NCBI GenBank assembly: GCA_030760725.1
Contig: JASWHV010000008.1
Coordinates: forward strand, 32,832,720-32,896,719
Direction of reading: 5' to 3'
DNA from: Neostapfia colusana
Taxonomy: Eukaryota > Streptophyta > Magnoliopsida > Poales > Poaceae
DNA length: 64,000 nt
Translations under genes and position numbers: made by a program
Notes under the pieces: generated by a model
What the model saw: the letters and a program-made list of their open reading frames with translations, nothing else
The model's database searches: none
Told to the model about the DNA's origin: nothing
Shown here: in pieces, positions 10,996 through 22,108 of the stretch
Layout: each line of letters begins with the position of its first letter
Numbering within the stretch: position 1 is the first letter of the stretch

Positions 10996-12348
10996 ATGTT
11001 GCGTACTCGTTCTTCGAGTAGGGCTGAAGGATCTCGCCGAGACAGCGATGACTCGACTCCACCACGGGAATCGCCATCAACGGTATGGGCGGATGTCATG
11101 GCTCAGATGGTCGAGTAGAATCAAGAGAACACCCAATTGCTCCAAGCCTTGGTACAGCAAGGCATGCTTCATTGAGCACAACAGGTCGTTCCGCTCCGGA
11201 ACGCCTATTTGGACTTATTGGCGACTCAACCGCCAATTCTCACGGAAGCTACCGAACCAGTGGAAGCTGATCAGTGTCTTCGGGTTATGGAGTCAAAATT
11301 TGGAGTGTTCGAGTGTGATGATTATCAGAAGACATTATTTGCAGCTCAATAACTCCATGGAGCCGCCGGAAATTGATGGTTCAAATATCTCACCACTATT
11401 TCGGAAGGCCATCAAGTGGAATGGATGGAATTTCATGAAGCATTCCATGCTCGTCATATTCCTACCGGTTTTATCAAGACCAAGCGGGGGGAATTCAGGA
11501 AGTTGAAGCAGGGAGGCATGAATGTCTTTGATTATGTCAAACGGCTTAACCATTTGGCACAATATGCTCCCGACTATGTGACAATCGAAGCTGCAAGGTG
11601 TGATTACTTTTTCCATGGCCTGAGTGCCGTATTAAAGGATAGGTTGGCTTTGTTCAATCAAGGCAATTACACCGAGTTGGTCAGTGCTGCCATGCTGCAA
11701 GAACAGGCGACACTTGAGTGTCAAGCAGAGAAGAGGGACCGATGTGTTGTGCAAGAAGACACAACCATTGTTCAGGAATTCAGGAAGTTGAAGCAGGGGG
11801 GCATGAATGTCTTCGATTATGTCAAACGGTTTAACCATTTGGCACAATATGCTCCCGACTATGTGACGATCGAAGCTGCAAGGTGTGATTACTTTTTCCA
11901 TGGCCTGAGTGCCATATTAAAGGATAGGTTCGCTTTGTTCAATCAAGGCAATTACACCGAGTTGTTCAGTGCTGCCATGCTGCAAGAACAGGCGACACTT
12001 GAGTGTCAAGCAGAGAAGAGGGACCGATGTGTTGTGCAAGAAGACACAACCATTGTTCCCCGTAAATCCCGTTTGATGTATCGCACACCATCTGATGAAA
12101 TATGCCAGCCACCTGTAAGATCAACTTATTCAAGATTTCCTGTTCAAGAATCACGTCTTGAAGCACTACCACAGCTGCAGCAATGAGTGATTTCTGGTGC
12201 CTCATTGCTGCAGCCAAGTACATCAACTTCTCAACCGCAAGTCAGCGAAGAACCGGGGAAATATCTTTGTTCTTATTGACACTGTTTTGGGCATTTTATT
12301 CAAGAATGCTGGGAGAAGTTGTTGAATAGCGGACAACCATCATCATAA
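10996..12348 (+). pseudogene. gag: Element A gag (degraded, with internal duplication)
   Basis: Gag starts at the ATG of 10996, chosen because its N-terminus (basic, Arg/Ser-rich) matches gag of B. The capsid-like retrotransposon gag region follows (MESKFGVFECDDYQK.., HLAQYAPDYV..). One frame runs to the region of pol but contains stops at 11116 (TAG), 11173 (TGA), 11350 (TAA), 11374 (TGA), 12184 (TGA), 12277 (TGA) and 12346 (TAA). Comparison with B and C suggests that most arose by C-to-T or G-to-A change. The zinc knuckle at 12268-12309 (C..C....H....C) has its second Cys codon turned into TGA. An in-frame 95-codon tandem duplication lies inside the capsid region. The product would package element RNA, but this copy cannot. 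Confidence 0.85.
11491..12060 (+). repeat. In-frame 285-bp tandem duplication in gag of A
   Basis: Copies 11491-11775 and 11776-12060 both begin GAATTCAGGAAGTTGAAGCA and end with GACACAACCATTGTT or nearly so. The period of 285 bp equals 95 codons, so the gag frame is kept. The copies differ at only a few positions (for example Leu/Phe in VKR[L/F]NHL). B and C have a single copy. Confidence 0.92.
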
Positions 12349-12354
12349 GGTGGT

Positions 12355-15300
12355 ATGCCGCCACGTGCTCAACTAGATATAACAGCATTGCAATCTGGGT
12401 GTGTGCAACATCTTGCTATTGAGGATGTCCCGGAGGGAGCGCCGGTGTTAGCCAGCATGTTCACTATCAAAGACGTACCCGTGTTCATACTTTTTGATTT
12501 TGGTGCTACCAAAATTTTATCAGCAAATCATGCATGGATCAGCACCAATTATCCACCAATACTCCCATGATGAATTATTTTATACGTTCACCGGGAGGAA
12601 ATATCTTTGCTAATCAGATTGTGTCCCGAGCAGCTTTATGTTTGGGAGGAAAAATATACCCAACGTCGCTGATTATGTTGGATGGGCAGAAGATAGATGT
12701 AATATTGGGGATGTCTTGGTTAAACCATCACGGTGCCGTTCTTAATATTGGTAATCGGACTGTTCAGATTGACTTACCGATTCATGGACAGCACCCACTG
12801 TTTTTAGACAGTGAAGCTCAAGAAATGGCAGAGGCCTACCACACGAAAGCGATTAAACTTGAAGATAGTCCGGTGGTACGTGATTACCCCGATGTCTTTC
12901 CCGATGATTTACCGGGCATGCCACCCGAACAGTACGTTGAGTTCAAGATTGAACTGGCGCCAGGAACAACACCTATTTCACGGAGGCTTTACAAGATGGC
13001 ACCTAACAATCTAGCGGAGTTGAAGGAGCAGCTGAATGAATTCATGAGCAAGGGTTTCATACGACCAAGCTCTTCAATTTGGGGTTGCTCTGCGCTGTTT
13101 GTTAAGAAGAAGGACGAAACACTGAGGCTATGTGTTGATTATCGTCCTCTAAATGCTGTCACTATAAAGAACAAGTACCCTTTACCTCGCATCGACATTT
13201 TATTTGATCAACTTGTGGGTGCAAAGGTATTCTCGAAGATGGATCTTCGGTCAGGATATCATCAAATCAAGATCCAACCGGAAGACATACCGAAGACAGC
13301 TTTCTCGACGAGATACGGGCTTTATGAGTACCTCGTCATGTCATTTGGGTTAACCAACGCTCCGGCACACTTTATGTATTTGATGAATTCGGTGTTCATG
13401 CCGGAGTTAGACAAGTTCGTTATGGTATTCATCGACGAAATTTTGGCTTACTCCAAATCCGAAGAAGAGCATGCTGAACATTTGCGTATCGTGCAACAAC
13501 GGTTGAGGGAGCACAAATTATATGTGAAGTTCAGCAAGTGTGAGTTCTGGATTGATCAAGTGCCTTTTCTAGGCCATATTATTTAAGCAGAGGGCATTGC
13601 CGTGGACCCAAGCAAAATTGAACAAGTGCTGAAACGGGAATCTCCCAAATCTGTCCACGAGGTCCGAAGTTTCCTAGGTTTATTATCGGAGGTTCATTCC
13701 GAGCTTCTCAAAAATTGCTAAACCAATGACAGAGCTGCTGAAAAAGGGCATGAAATACGTGTGGAATGCAGCATGTGAAGCCGCATTCAAAACTTTGGTG
13801 AAATATCTCACAACATCTCCAGTTCTTGCTCAGCCGGACACGACGAAACCATTTGATGTCTATTGCGATGCATCCGGCATCGGTCTCGGCTGCGTTCTTA
13901 TGCAAGAAGGGTGTGTGGTCGCATATGGGTCTCGTCAACTGCAAAACCATGAGCAGCATTATCCAACTCATGATTTCGAGCTTGCTGCTGTGGTGTTGGC
14001 GTTAAAAATGTGGAGGCATTATTTACATGGCAATCTTTTCCACCTCTACACTGACCACAAAAGCTTGAAGTATATCTTCACGCAGAAGGAGATGAATATG
14101 AGACAACGAAGATGGTTGAAGCTCATAAAAGATTATGAAATAGAGATCCACTACCATCCGGGAAAAGCGAACGTGGTTGCCGACACACTTAGTCGGAAAG
14201 CCGACTTCACAACTTGGCGATTGCTGAGTTGGAAGATGAAGAACCAAGTCTCTATGTCATTCCTTATGACGCACTTTATAAAATTGCTCTCATTCCAATG
14301 ATCCGAGAAGAGATTGTTGAGGCTCAAAGAAGAGACAGGGGCATGTCTCACATATGGAGAAGAATAGACAACGGAGAGATGATGTGTTTCTAGAAGGATA
14401 ATGATGGTACACTATGGTTTAACGATCGTATAGTGGTACCATGTAATATGAAGCTCCAGAAGAAGATCTTGGATGAAGCCCACCTGTCAAAGTTTTCCAT
14501 TCATCCTGGCAGCAACAAAATGTATCAAGATTTGAAACAGAAATTTTGGTGGACACGGATGAAGAGGGAAATCGCCAAGTATGTATCCGAGTGTGATAGG
14601 TGTAGACGGGGCAAGGCTGATCATATGAGGAAAGCCGGACCGCTGCAACCACTGAAGATACCGGCATGGAAATGGGAGGATGTGAGTATGGATTTCATCA
14701 TCGGATTACCGCTCACATTACGGAAGCATGACTCGATTTTGGTGATCATCGACCGGTTGATGAAATCAGCTCATTTCATACCGGTGAACACTCATTATCG
14801 AGCCAAGCAATATGCGGAGTTATATATCTCAAGAATTATATGCTCACATGGTGTTCTGATGACCATTATGTCATATCGAGGTGCGCTGTTCGTTGCTCGG
14901 TTGTGGGAGCAGCTGCACGCCTCATTGGGCACTAAGCTGATTATAAGCTCCCCATATCACCCTCAAACCGACGGACAAAAGGAGAGGGTGAACCAAGTAC
15001 TAGAAGATATGTTGAGAGCATGGACCATCCACCACGGTAAGAATTGGGATGATCACTTACCGTTGGCGGAATTTTCATATAACAACGGTTATCAAGCGAG
15101 CATCAAAATGGCACCATACGAGGCTCTCTACGGCCTGAAATGTCGCACACCGCTGAATTGGTGTGAGTCCGGCGAAAGAGTATTGTTTGGGGTTGATCTT
15201 GTGAATGAAGCCAAAGACCGAGTTTGGTTGATACAAGAGAATTTGAAGGCTGCACAATCCCGACAGAAGAGATACGCTGATCAAAGGCGTAGGCCGTTGC

Positions 15301-15739
15301 ATTTTGACGTCGGAGAGCATGTTTATCTTCGTGTATCTCCGATGAAGGGAATTCACCGGTTCGATGTAAAGGGGAAACTCGCTCCCCGCTTTATAGGTCC
15401 ATTTGCTATCACGGAGAAGTGCGGACCCATAGCCTATCGGCTGGAACTACCGGCAAGCCTTGTGGGTGTTCATGACGTATTTCATGTGTCACAGATGCGA
15501 AAGTGCCTCAAATTTACCGCTGCTGTCCGCACCGAAGAAATCGACGAATTGAATCCGGATCTTACCTACACCGAGCGACCGGTCCAGATTATTGATGAAA
15601 GACCCGGATCATCCGGAACCGGACAAAACAATTTTGCAAGGTGTTGTGGAGTAATCATACCGCGGAAGAGGCGACGTGGGAAAGTGAAGATTACCTCCGC
15701 ACAAATTATCCGGAACTTTTATCATTTTACAGTTTGTAA
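12355..15739 (+). pseudogene. pol: Element A pol: protease, RT, RNase H, integrase, chromodomain (broken)
   Basis: Order: protease (12355-12800), RT (about 12860-13570), RNase H (about 13726-14190), integrase (about 14433-15500), chromodomain remnant, stop at 15737-15739. Frame breaks occur near 12513, 13680 (about 8 bp missing, at LGLAGYYRRF) and 14210, and in the chromodomain near 15610. A stop lies at 13584-13586 and another at about 14392. Catalytic damage is extensive: the protease DSG is DFG, the RT FIDD is FIDE (13434-13439), and the second integrase aspartate is Tyr (14874-14876, SYRG). The zinc-binding His/Cys residues of integrase and the Glu in QKERVNQ remain. The element is dead at the protein level. 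Confidence 0.9.
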
Positions 15740-15784
15740 TTACCTCTTCCGTCTCGTTCTTCTTTTTTAATCTCGGGACAAGAT

Positions 15785-15802
15785 TCTTTTAAGGGGGAGC
15801 AA
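15785..15802 (+). other. Element A polypurine tract
   Basis: CTTTTAAGGGGGAGCAA directly before the 3' LTR start at 15803. Confidence 0.85.
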
Positions 15803-16296
15803 TGTAAAAGTCCCAAAATTGTATATGAAATAAAACGAGGCTTGAAAGGCTATGCGTTTCAAATTCATGAAAATGGGACTTACAAAAAAAACTTTTTCTA
15901 CACGAGAGGATGATCATCAAAAAGGGACTCACGTGTTCATTTGAATGTGTTGAACCAATACGGACAAACACATTTGAGGAAATACTCCTTTGCATGAAAA
16001 GATTAAAAATTGGATTTTCAAATTCAAAGTTCACCACAAATTGTTGCCAGACTTTTGAATACACATGCGGCCTCCTACTTTTGAATTTGGGGAAAGTTAG
16101 GATGGCAACCTTCTGAATTTAGGGTGGGCTAAAAAGGAATTTGATAGAATCATTTCCAAATTGGAACTGAATTCAAATTTGCATGGCAAATTCAAATTAA
16201 ATTTGGCGAATTCAAATGCTAGCCCATTTTAAACTTTGGAACTTTTGAATTGAAGAGATTGACATGAGGAGATCTTTTGAGAGGAGGAAAGGGGGT

Positions 16297-16312
16297 GAGC
16301 CCCACATGTCAT
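16297..16312 (+). promoter_or_regulatory. GCCCCAC-ATGTCAT box (A 3' LTR)
   Basis: Counterpart of the TCP-like box of the other LTR families at the start of the GC-rich island. Its partner at the far end of the island is at 17411-17425, about 1.12 kb away. Confidence 0.35.
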
Positions 16313-17988
16313 TGAGCCATTTGTGACTTGCAACCGAAGTTAGTCTCTGTTTACTGTTGAACTCAACCGAGGTGCCACCGAGCGCCACCGAGGCTCACGC
16401 AGAGCCACATCCTCGTGAATTTTACTGTGCTGGCGCCCAGCTTTGGTGCTTCCTTCGCTCTCGACGTGATCTTCTCCCACACAGGCCGAAGCAACCGAAC
16501 TTAGCTTCCTCCTCGCACACGATACACAGCGAACAGAGCAACCACAGAGCACCACCACTCGGTTGATCAAAGGAAACCAGCAAACCTCATGCACACCACC
16601 CCTCCGAGCTGCAAAATGGTCCTGAGGGAGCTCCTCCTACTTTCTCGGCACAAAAACAGCTCGAGGTACGGTTCCCAAACCCTAGAACAGCTCTCCTTCA
16701 CTGTGACCTAACCTCACGGCGGCTCGGTGTGTACATGGACAGCTCACCCCGAGGTTTTCACACCTGAGCAAGGACGGAAAAAGGGGCGCACGACCTCCAT
16801 GCTTCTTCCACCCAAACCTCAATCCAAGCCGTGGATCATCGCTGGCTAATTAAGGAATTTTGTTCCGGCGGACACAAACCGACGCTCTGGTACTAAACTC
16901 CGAAATTTTCACTCGTTATTCCTTCTTAGATCACCAAATCTTGCACACAGGGGCTGGACTAGCCGGCGATCATTTCCTTTTTAGCAACCCTAGCTTGAAA
17001 CTGATGACAGGGGGCAAATTTCTAGGTTTACCAACCGCTTCTGTGGCGGCATCAATAAGGCGCACGGTGAGAACCCCTTTGGAGGCATTTTCAAGCTCCG
17101 GATCTTCCATGCCGAGCTAACCTAGCACCCAAAGGTGCTTTATAGAAGTTTGGCCGAACTTTTGGCCAGCTAGAACAGTTGGCCGACGGTGCCGATCTCT
17201 CCCTGAGGCCACCGCACGCTGCCGGCGGTGTTCCGTCTGCCGGTAGCTTGAGATAACCCCACAGACAACTTTCCCGACCTTACAAACGCACGGGCGGTGA
17301 GTATCCGGCCGGGAGACGGCTGGAAACGGGTCGCCGGTGAGAAGCTGCCTCTGTCTGGCAAGCTAGCGGTGCGCGAGCGAGGAAGTGAGCGGGAGGAGGA
17401 AGAAAGGGCTGGGCCCAGCTGTCAGCGACCGGAGTTTAAATTTTTGGATCGGCTGTGGCTTTCGTATCCGGTGTGGCTGCACGCTAAAATTGTGTAGCCC
17501 TGGTGTGGCTCGAATCTCAGTGGCTGTGGTTTAGGCCCAAGTCGATTTCCAATAGCAAAACAATTCCAGACTTAGCCACAACTTTATAAAATCATATCTT
17601 TGTGTAGGAACCTCCAAATTGAGTGATTAAAATTGGTTTGGATTATTTTGCAATGATCTATCCAAATATGAACCCCAATTTGTATGAAAGACAATAAATT
17701 CTGGAAAGTTGTTGGAAGGTTTTCTGAAAAAGAATTATTGAGGGAGTTTGGTTCATCCAAAAATCCTCAAATTTTTCCAGAAAATTTCATAGTTATTGGA
17801 TATCAGGATCTTTAGTTATGTCCAAATCATTGCAGCTCATCTTATATGTTCATTAGGAAACTTAGTTAGTGTATAAACCCCTAAGGCAGATTTAGTTTTC
17901 TTAATTTCCTTGCACAACAGAGGCAACAAAGCCATTCTTGACATTTCCACTTAGCCTCTGTTCTTATGAAATTCAAGTATTTCAATTC

Positions 17989-17995
17989 TATAAAT
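17989..17995 (+). promoter_or_regulatory. Possible TATA box in A 3' LTR
   Basis: TATAAAT lies about 160 bp before the conserved GGCAAG block. A similar TATAAAT is at 47823-47829 in C. The 5' LTR of A has a degraded version near 7818. It is weak evidence on its own. Confidence 0.3.
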
Positions 17996-19014
17996 TGCAT
18001 TATAACAACTTATGCATATTCATGTCGATAGCGCTCACGACGAAGGACTTCGACGTTGTCATCCCTTGACGTGTGGATCAGTTGAGCAAATTCAGAAGTA
18101 TCAAGGGATAGAAGAATCACTAACTGCTATTATATACTACTACCCTGCAAAACAGGCAAGCTCCTGTTTGCATTTAACAGCTGTCAAGTTTTTTCTTTGT
18201 ATTCACCCTTTTTGTTAGGGTATGAATTGTGCATTAGGTCTAGTTTTTTTAGTACTCCTCTTGCATGACCAGAGAAACCTATGGAGTATTGGGTAGATGT
18301 CTTTTCATCGTGTAGAACTGCCATGCTTAAGTAGGGTTCGGTAGAAGTTGAGTGGTAAGATGCTACTCCCATGATCAGGAAAAAAAGAGGCATATGGGAT
18401 TGGTTCAGAAAATTGTTAGTAACTTGAAGTTGAGGCCGGGCAGGTTGTAGGAGCAATAGGACATATGGGCCTGGGTGCGTTAGACCTGTCCGTGTCAGTC
18501 AAGGACCGATCCGTATGCGGCCCTGTTGAGCAAGTTTGGGTTGTGTACCGGACACATACTAGCTATATGGGACCCAGTAAACCGATGTACCTCAGGAAGC
18601 TTACATTGGTACTTTTCCCGTCGCCCGAGGCGAGATGTCGGTGTGCAGTATGTGGGTAACGCTCTCATGACATCTCTTGTTGGTAGGTGCACCATGAGGG
18701 TGGCTACTGTACGGGACAATCGGATCGATTCAACGTAGGTGAAATGGGGGAAAGGCTGCCACGTACAACGTCAGCCATGGTTGCTGTAGGCAATGTTGTG
18801 TACGGTCGTACGTGTCGTGTAGTCCGGGTGTTTTTATTCGAATCACCGTCGCTCACGGTAGTGAGCATACCTGTTCTCACAGTCGTGACGTAGTAAAAAC
18901 TTGAATTTGAGATAAGAACTAATCACTATGATTTGAAGTTGATACTTGTATTGTGCTGTTACCTTGTATGCATAGATCAGCGCAAACTCGATTCATTTCC
19001 ACCATGAGCAATTT

Positions 19015-19058
19015 ACATCGGGGGAAAGCATTTCTTTTTGATTGTGGACTCCTGATGT
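19015..19058 (+). other. R-region hairpin with conserved loop (A 3' LTR)
   Basis: Arms ACATCGGGGG and CTCCTGATGT pair throughout when G-U pairs are allowed. The loop core is slightly altered (TTTCTTTTTGATTG). Confidence 0.55.
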
Positions 19059-19614
19059 GACGTGCCCATGGTTACTCTTAATTTGCTGCTAATAAACCTT
19101 GAAAGTAAGGATTGACATTTAGGCGAGTTTATTATGCAATTTTCTATCCTATTTTATGTCTTAACCTTCATGTAGAGTTTCATGACTAGGTTTGATGGTT
19201 AAATCTTGCTGAGATTTATGCTAACGGATACTATACTAGTTGTTTTGCAGGTATTAAGTCTATGCTTATGAGTATGGTTGCCGATGAGACTCGGAAACCT
19301 CTGAGTGGTTACTCATGAGCATCCTTGCCGCTGTGGTTTTGTTATTCGTGTTGCTAGTAAGAAACGTCCGTGGGCTGGACTATTTCTTTGATGCTAAGCT
19401 AGAAATGAGTCGAGAGAGTTGTAGTCGGTCGCTGTATATTATTTTGAGATAAGTATTTGTAAATTAACGCTTTGTATGCTTCCGCAAATCTTATATGCAA
19501 TATGTTTGTCCTTTACCCATGTGCTGTTGGGTGCCGCATTGCACGGCACCACCCAATGTGATTCCCGGGCGAGCGTGCATGGACCCGTGATCCGGGGACG
19601 GGCGTGCCCCGACA

Positions 19615-22108
19615 CTGCCCCGCATATAGGACTTATTCGATCAAATGAAAGGTGCCCGGATTCTCTCCAAGATTGATCTTCGGTTGGGATACCTCCAGCT
19701 GAAGACTAAGCCCTCCGACATACCTAAGACTGCATTTAGAACACGTTACCGTTATGTCATTTGGGTTGACGAATGCACCTGCATACTTTATCTACCTCAT
19801 GAATAAGGTCTTCATGGAGTACTTGAACAAGTTCGTCGTGGTTTTCATCGACGACATCATGGTGTATTCAAAAAGTGAGGAAGAACATGAGGAACACCTG
19901 AGATTGACATTGCAAAAACTGTGAGAGCATCAATTGTATGCTAAGTTCAGCAAGCGTCAATTTTGGCTAAAGGAGATATCGTTCTTAGGCCACATCATTT
20001 CCGAAGGAGGAGTATCGGTTGATCCCGAAAAGTGAGGGATGTTTTGAAGTGGAACCAACCGCAGAATGTGAGGGACATTTGGAGTTTCCTTGGGATGGCT
20101 GGATACTACCACCGGTTCATCAAGGATTTCTCCAAAATAGCGAAGCCTATGACGGAATTGCTGATGAAGGGGAAAGCATTTCAGTGGACACAAGCGTGTC
20201 AACACAGCTTTGAGGAGCTAAAGAAGAGATTAACAACAACGTTATTTTAATATTGCCGGACGTGAGCAAGCGTTTCGATATATATTGTGACGCATCAAGA
20301 CAAGGGCTTGGATGTGTGCTTATGCAAGGAGGACAAGTGGTAGCCTATGCATCGAGGCAATTTAAGAAACATGAGATGAATTACCCCACACTTGACCTGG
20401 AACTTGCAGCCGTGGTACATGCCTTGAAGATTTGGAGGCATTCATCCTTGGTCACCGATGTGAGATCTATACGGATCATGAAAGCCTCAAGTATATATCC
20501 ACACAAACAGATCTGAATTTGAAGCAACATCGATGGATTGAAATCATAAAGGATTATGATGTTGGAATCAACTATCACCCTGGAAAGGCCAATGCAATAG
20601 CTGATGCGTTGAGCCGAAAGGGAGCATGCCACCAACTCACGGTTCGGGAGCTGCCACCCGAGCTTCGTAAGGAGTTTGAACGATTACATCTCGGGTTCTT
20701 GAACGAGATGGAGGTGGTAGAACTAAACTCAACGCTGGAACAAGAGATACGAGATGGCCAAGTAATGGATGAGGAAATAAACGAAATCAAGGAAAGAATC
20801 CGACAAGGGATAGAAAGGGATTTCAAGGAGGACGAGAATGGCACGCTTTGATTAGGTAAAAGGATTTGTGTGCCTAACGTGAAGCACATCCACGACACGA
20901 TACTAAAGGAGGCACGTGACTCACCTTATTCCATACATCCCGGCTGTACGAAGATGTATAAGGACCTGAAAACTTGCTATTGGTGGGATGGAATGAAAAG
21001 GGATATCGCTGAATATGTTGCCCTATGCGACACATGCCAACGAATGAGGGCCAAACATCAAAGACCCGCTGGATTATTGCAGCCATTGAAAGTACCCAAG
21101 TGGAAGTGGGAAGACATCAGCATGGATTTCATAGTCGGATTGCCACAAACTCAGTCCGGGTACGACTCTATTTGGATTATCGTGGACTGATTGATGAAAA
21201 CAGCCCGCTTTATTCCTGTTTGACTAGGTACACCGTGGCGCAATTAGCTTAGCTGTACATGGAGCAAATCGTGTGTCATCATGGAGTTCCAAAGAGAATA
21301 GTTTCAGATCGAGGTTCTCAATTTACCTCTATTTTTGGAAGAAGCTGCATGAAGCCATGGGTACACGATTGAATTTCAGCTCTGCATATCACCCGCAAAC
21401 CGATGGGCAAACTGAGAGGACAAATCAGATTTTGGAAGACATGTTGAGAGCTTGCACCTTGAAACATGAGCGTAGTTGGGATAAGAGCTTGCCGTATGCT
21501 AAATTCTCATACAATAACAGTTACCAAGCCAGCTTGAAAATGTCACCTTTCGAACCATTGTATGGTAGATGGTGTAGAACACCGCTGTTCTGGAATGAGA
21601 CTGGAGAAAGCCAAGTATTTGGACCTGAAGTGCTGCAAGACGCAGAAAAGCAAGTCCCAAAGATACGTGAAAACTGAAGGTCGCTCAGTCATGTCAAAAG
21701 GGCTATGCGGACAATAGGTGAAGGAGTTTGACCTTCAAAGTTGGAGACTTCGTGTATCTCAAGGTGTCGCCTATCCGAGGCCAACGACGGTTTAACGTCA
21801 AAGGCAAGCTAGCACCTCGCTACATCGGGCCATTCAAAATTTTGGGCAAACGAGGAGAGGTAGCCTATCAACTAGAGCTGCCAACGCACCTCTCCGACGT
21901 GCATGACGTATTTCACGTATCCCAGCTCAAGAAGAGCCTAAGAGTGCCGGAAGAACAAGTACCGATGGATGAGCTAGAACTTCAGGAGGATCTGACCTTC
22001 GAGGAACACCCCATCAAAATCAGTGTAAAGGAAAGGGTCACGAGGAACAAAATAATCTGTTGGTGCAAAGTTCAATGGAGCCACCACTCGGAAGCCGAAG
22101 CTACATGG
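19615..22108 (+). pseudogene. pol: Element E1 pol fragment: RT, RNase H, integrase, chromodomain start
   Basis: Begins inside RT where A is inserted; gag, protease and the N-terminal part of RT are missing. Visible parts: RT with intact FIDD (19850-19855), connection (QPQNVRDIWSFLGMAGYYHR), RNase H (FDIYCDASRQGLGCVL..YTDHESLKY), integrase zinc domain (YSIHPGCTKMY..CDTCQR) and core (MDFIVGLP, then HPQTDGQTERTNQ), C-terminal domain (GEVAYQLELPTHLSDVHDVFHVSQLKK) and the first part of a chromodomain (VQWSHHSEAEATW). Stops or frame breaks occur near 19632, 19750, 19923, 20034, 20250, 20450, 20851, 21190, 21250, 21330 and 21677. The frame is cut at 22108, so the end of the chromodomain, the stop and the polypurine tract are lost. 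Sequence style groups it with F. Confidence 0.88.

Larger units (their letters stand above)
7318..19614 (+). mobile_element. Element A, Ty3/gypsy chromovirus (5'-truncated)
   Basis: In order: truncated 5' LTR (7318-9443), PBS, about 1.5-kb leader, gag, pol and a 3' LTR (15803-19614). It is inserted in the RT coding region of E1: at 19615 the sequence turns directly into an RT reading (Leu-Pro-Arg-Ile then Asp-Leu-Phe-Asp). The target duplication would be CTGCC (19615-19619), but the matching left end is deleted. The LTR pair shows many differences and small indels by eye, more than in B, C or D, so A is the older of the datable insertions. It is certainly inactive. Confidence 0.9.
15803..19614 (+). 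mobile_element. Element A 3' LTR
   Basis: A 3812-bp LTR from TGTAAAAGTCCC to CCCCGACA. Parts: AT-rich start; GAGCCCCACATGTCAT box (16297-16312); GC-rich island (16360-17410) closed by GGGCCCAGCTGTCAG (17411-17425); AT-rich part with an internal deletion relative to B near 17800; TATAAAT (17989-17995); conserved block GGCAAGCTCCTGTTTGCATT (18155-18174); R-region hairpin (19015-19058); terminal hairpin (19527-19556). Open frames inside are not supported as genes. Confidence 0.9.
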
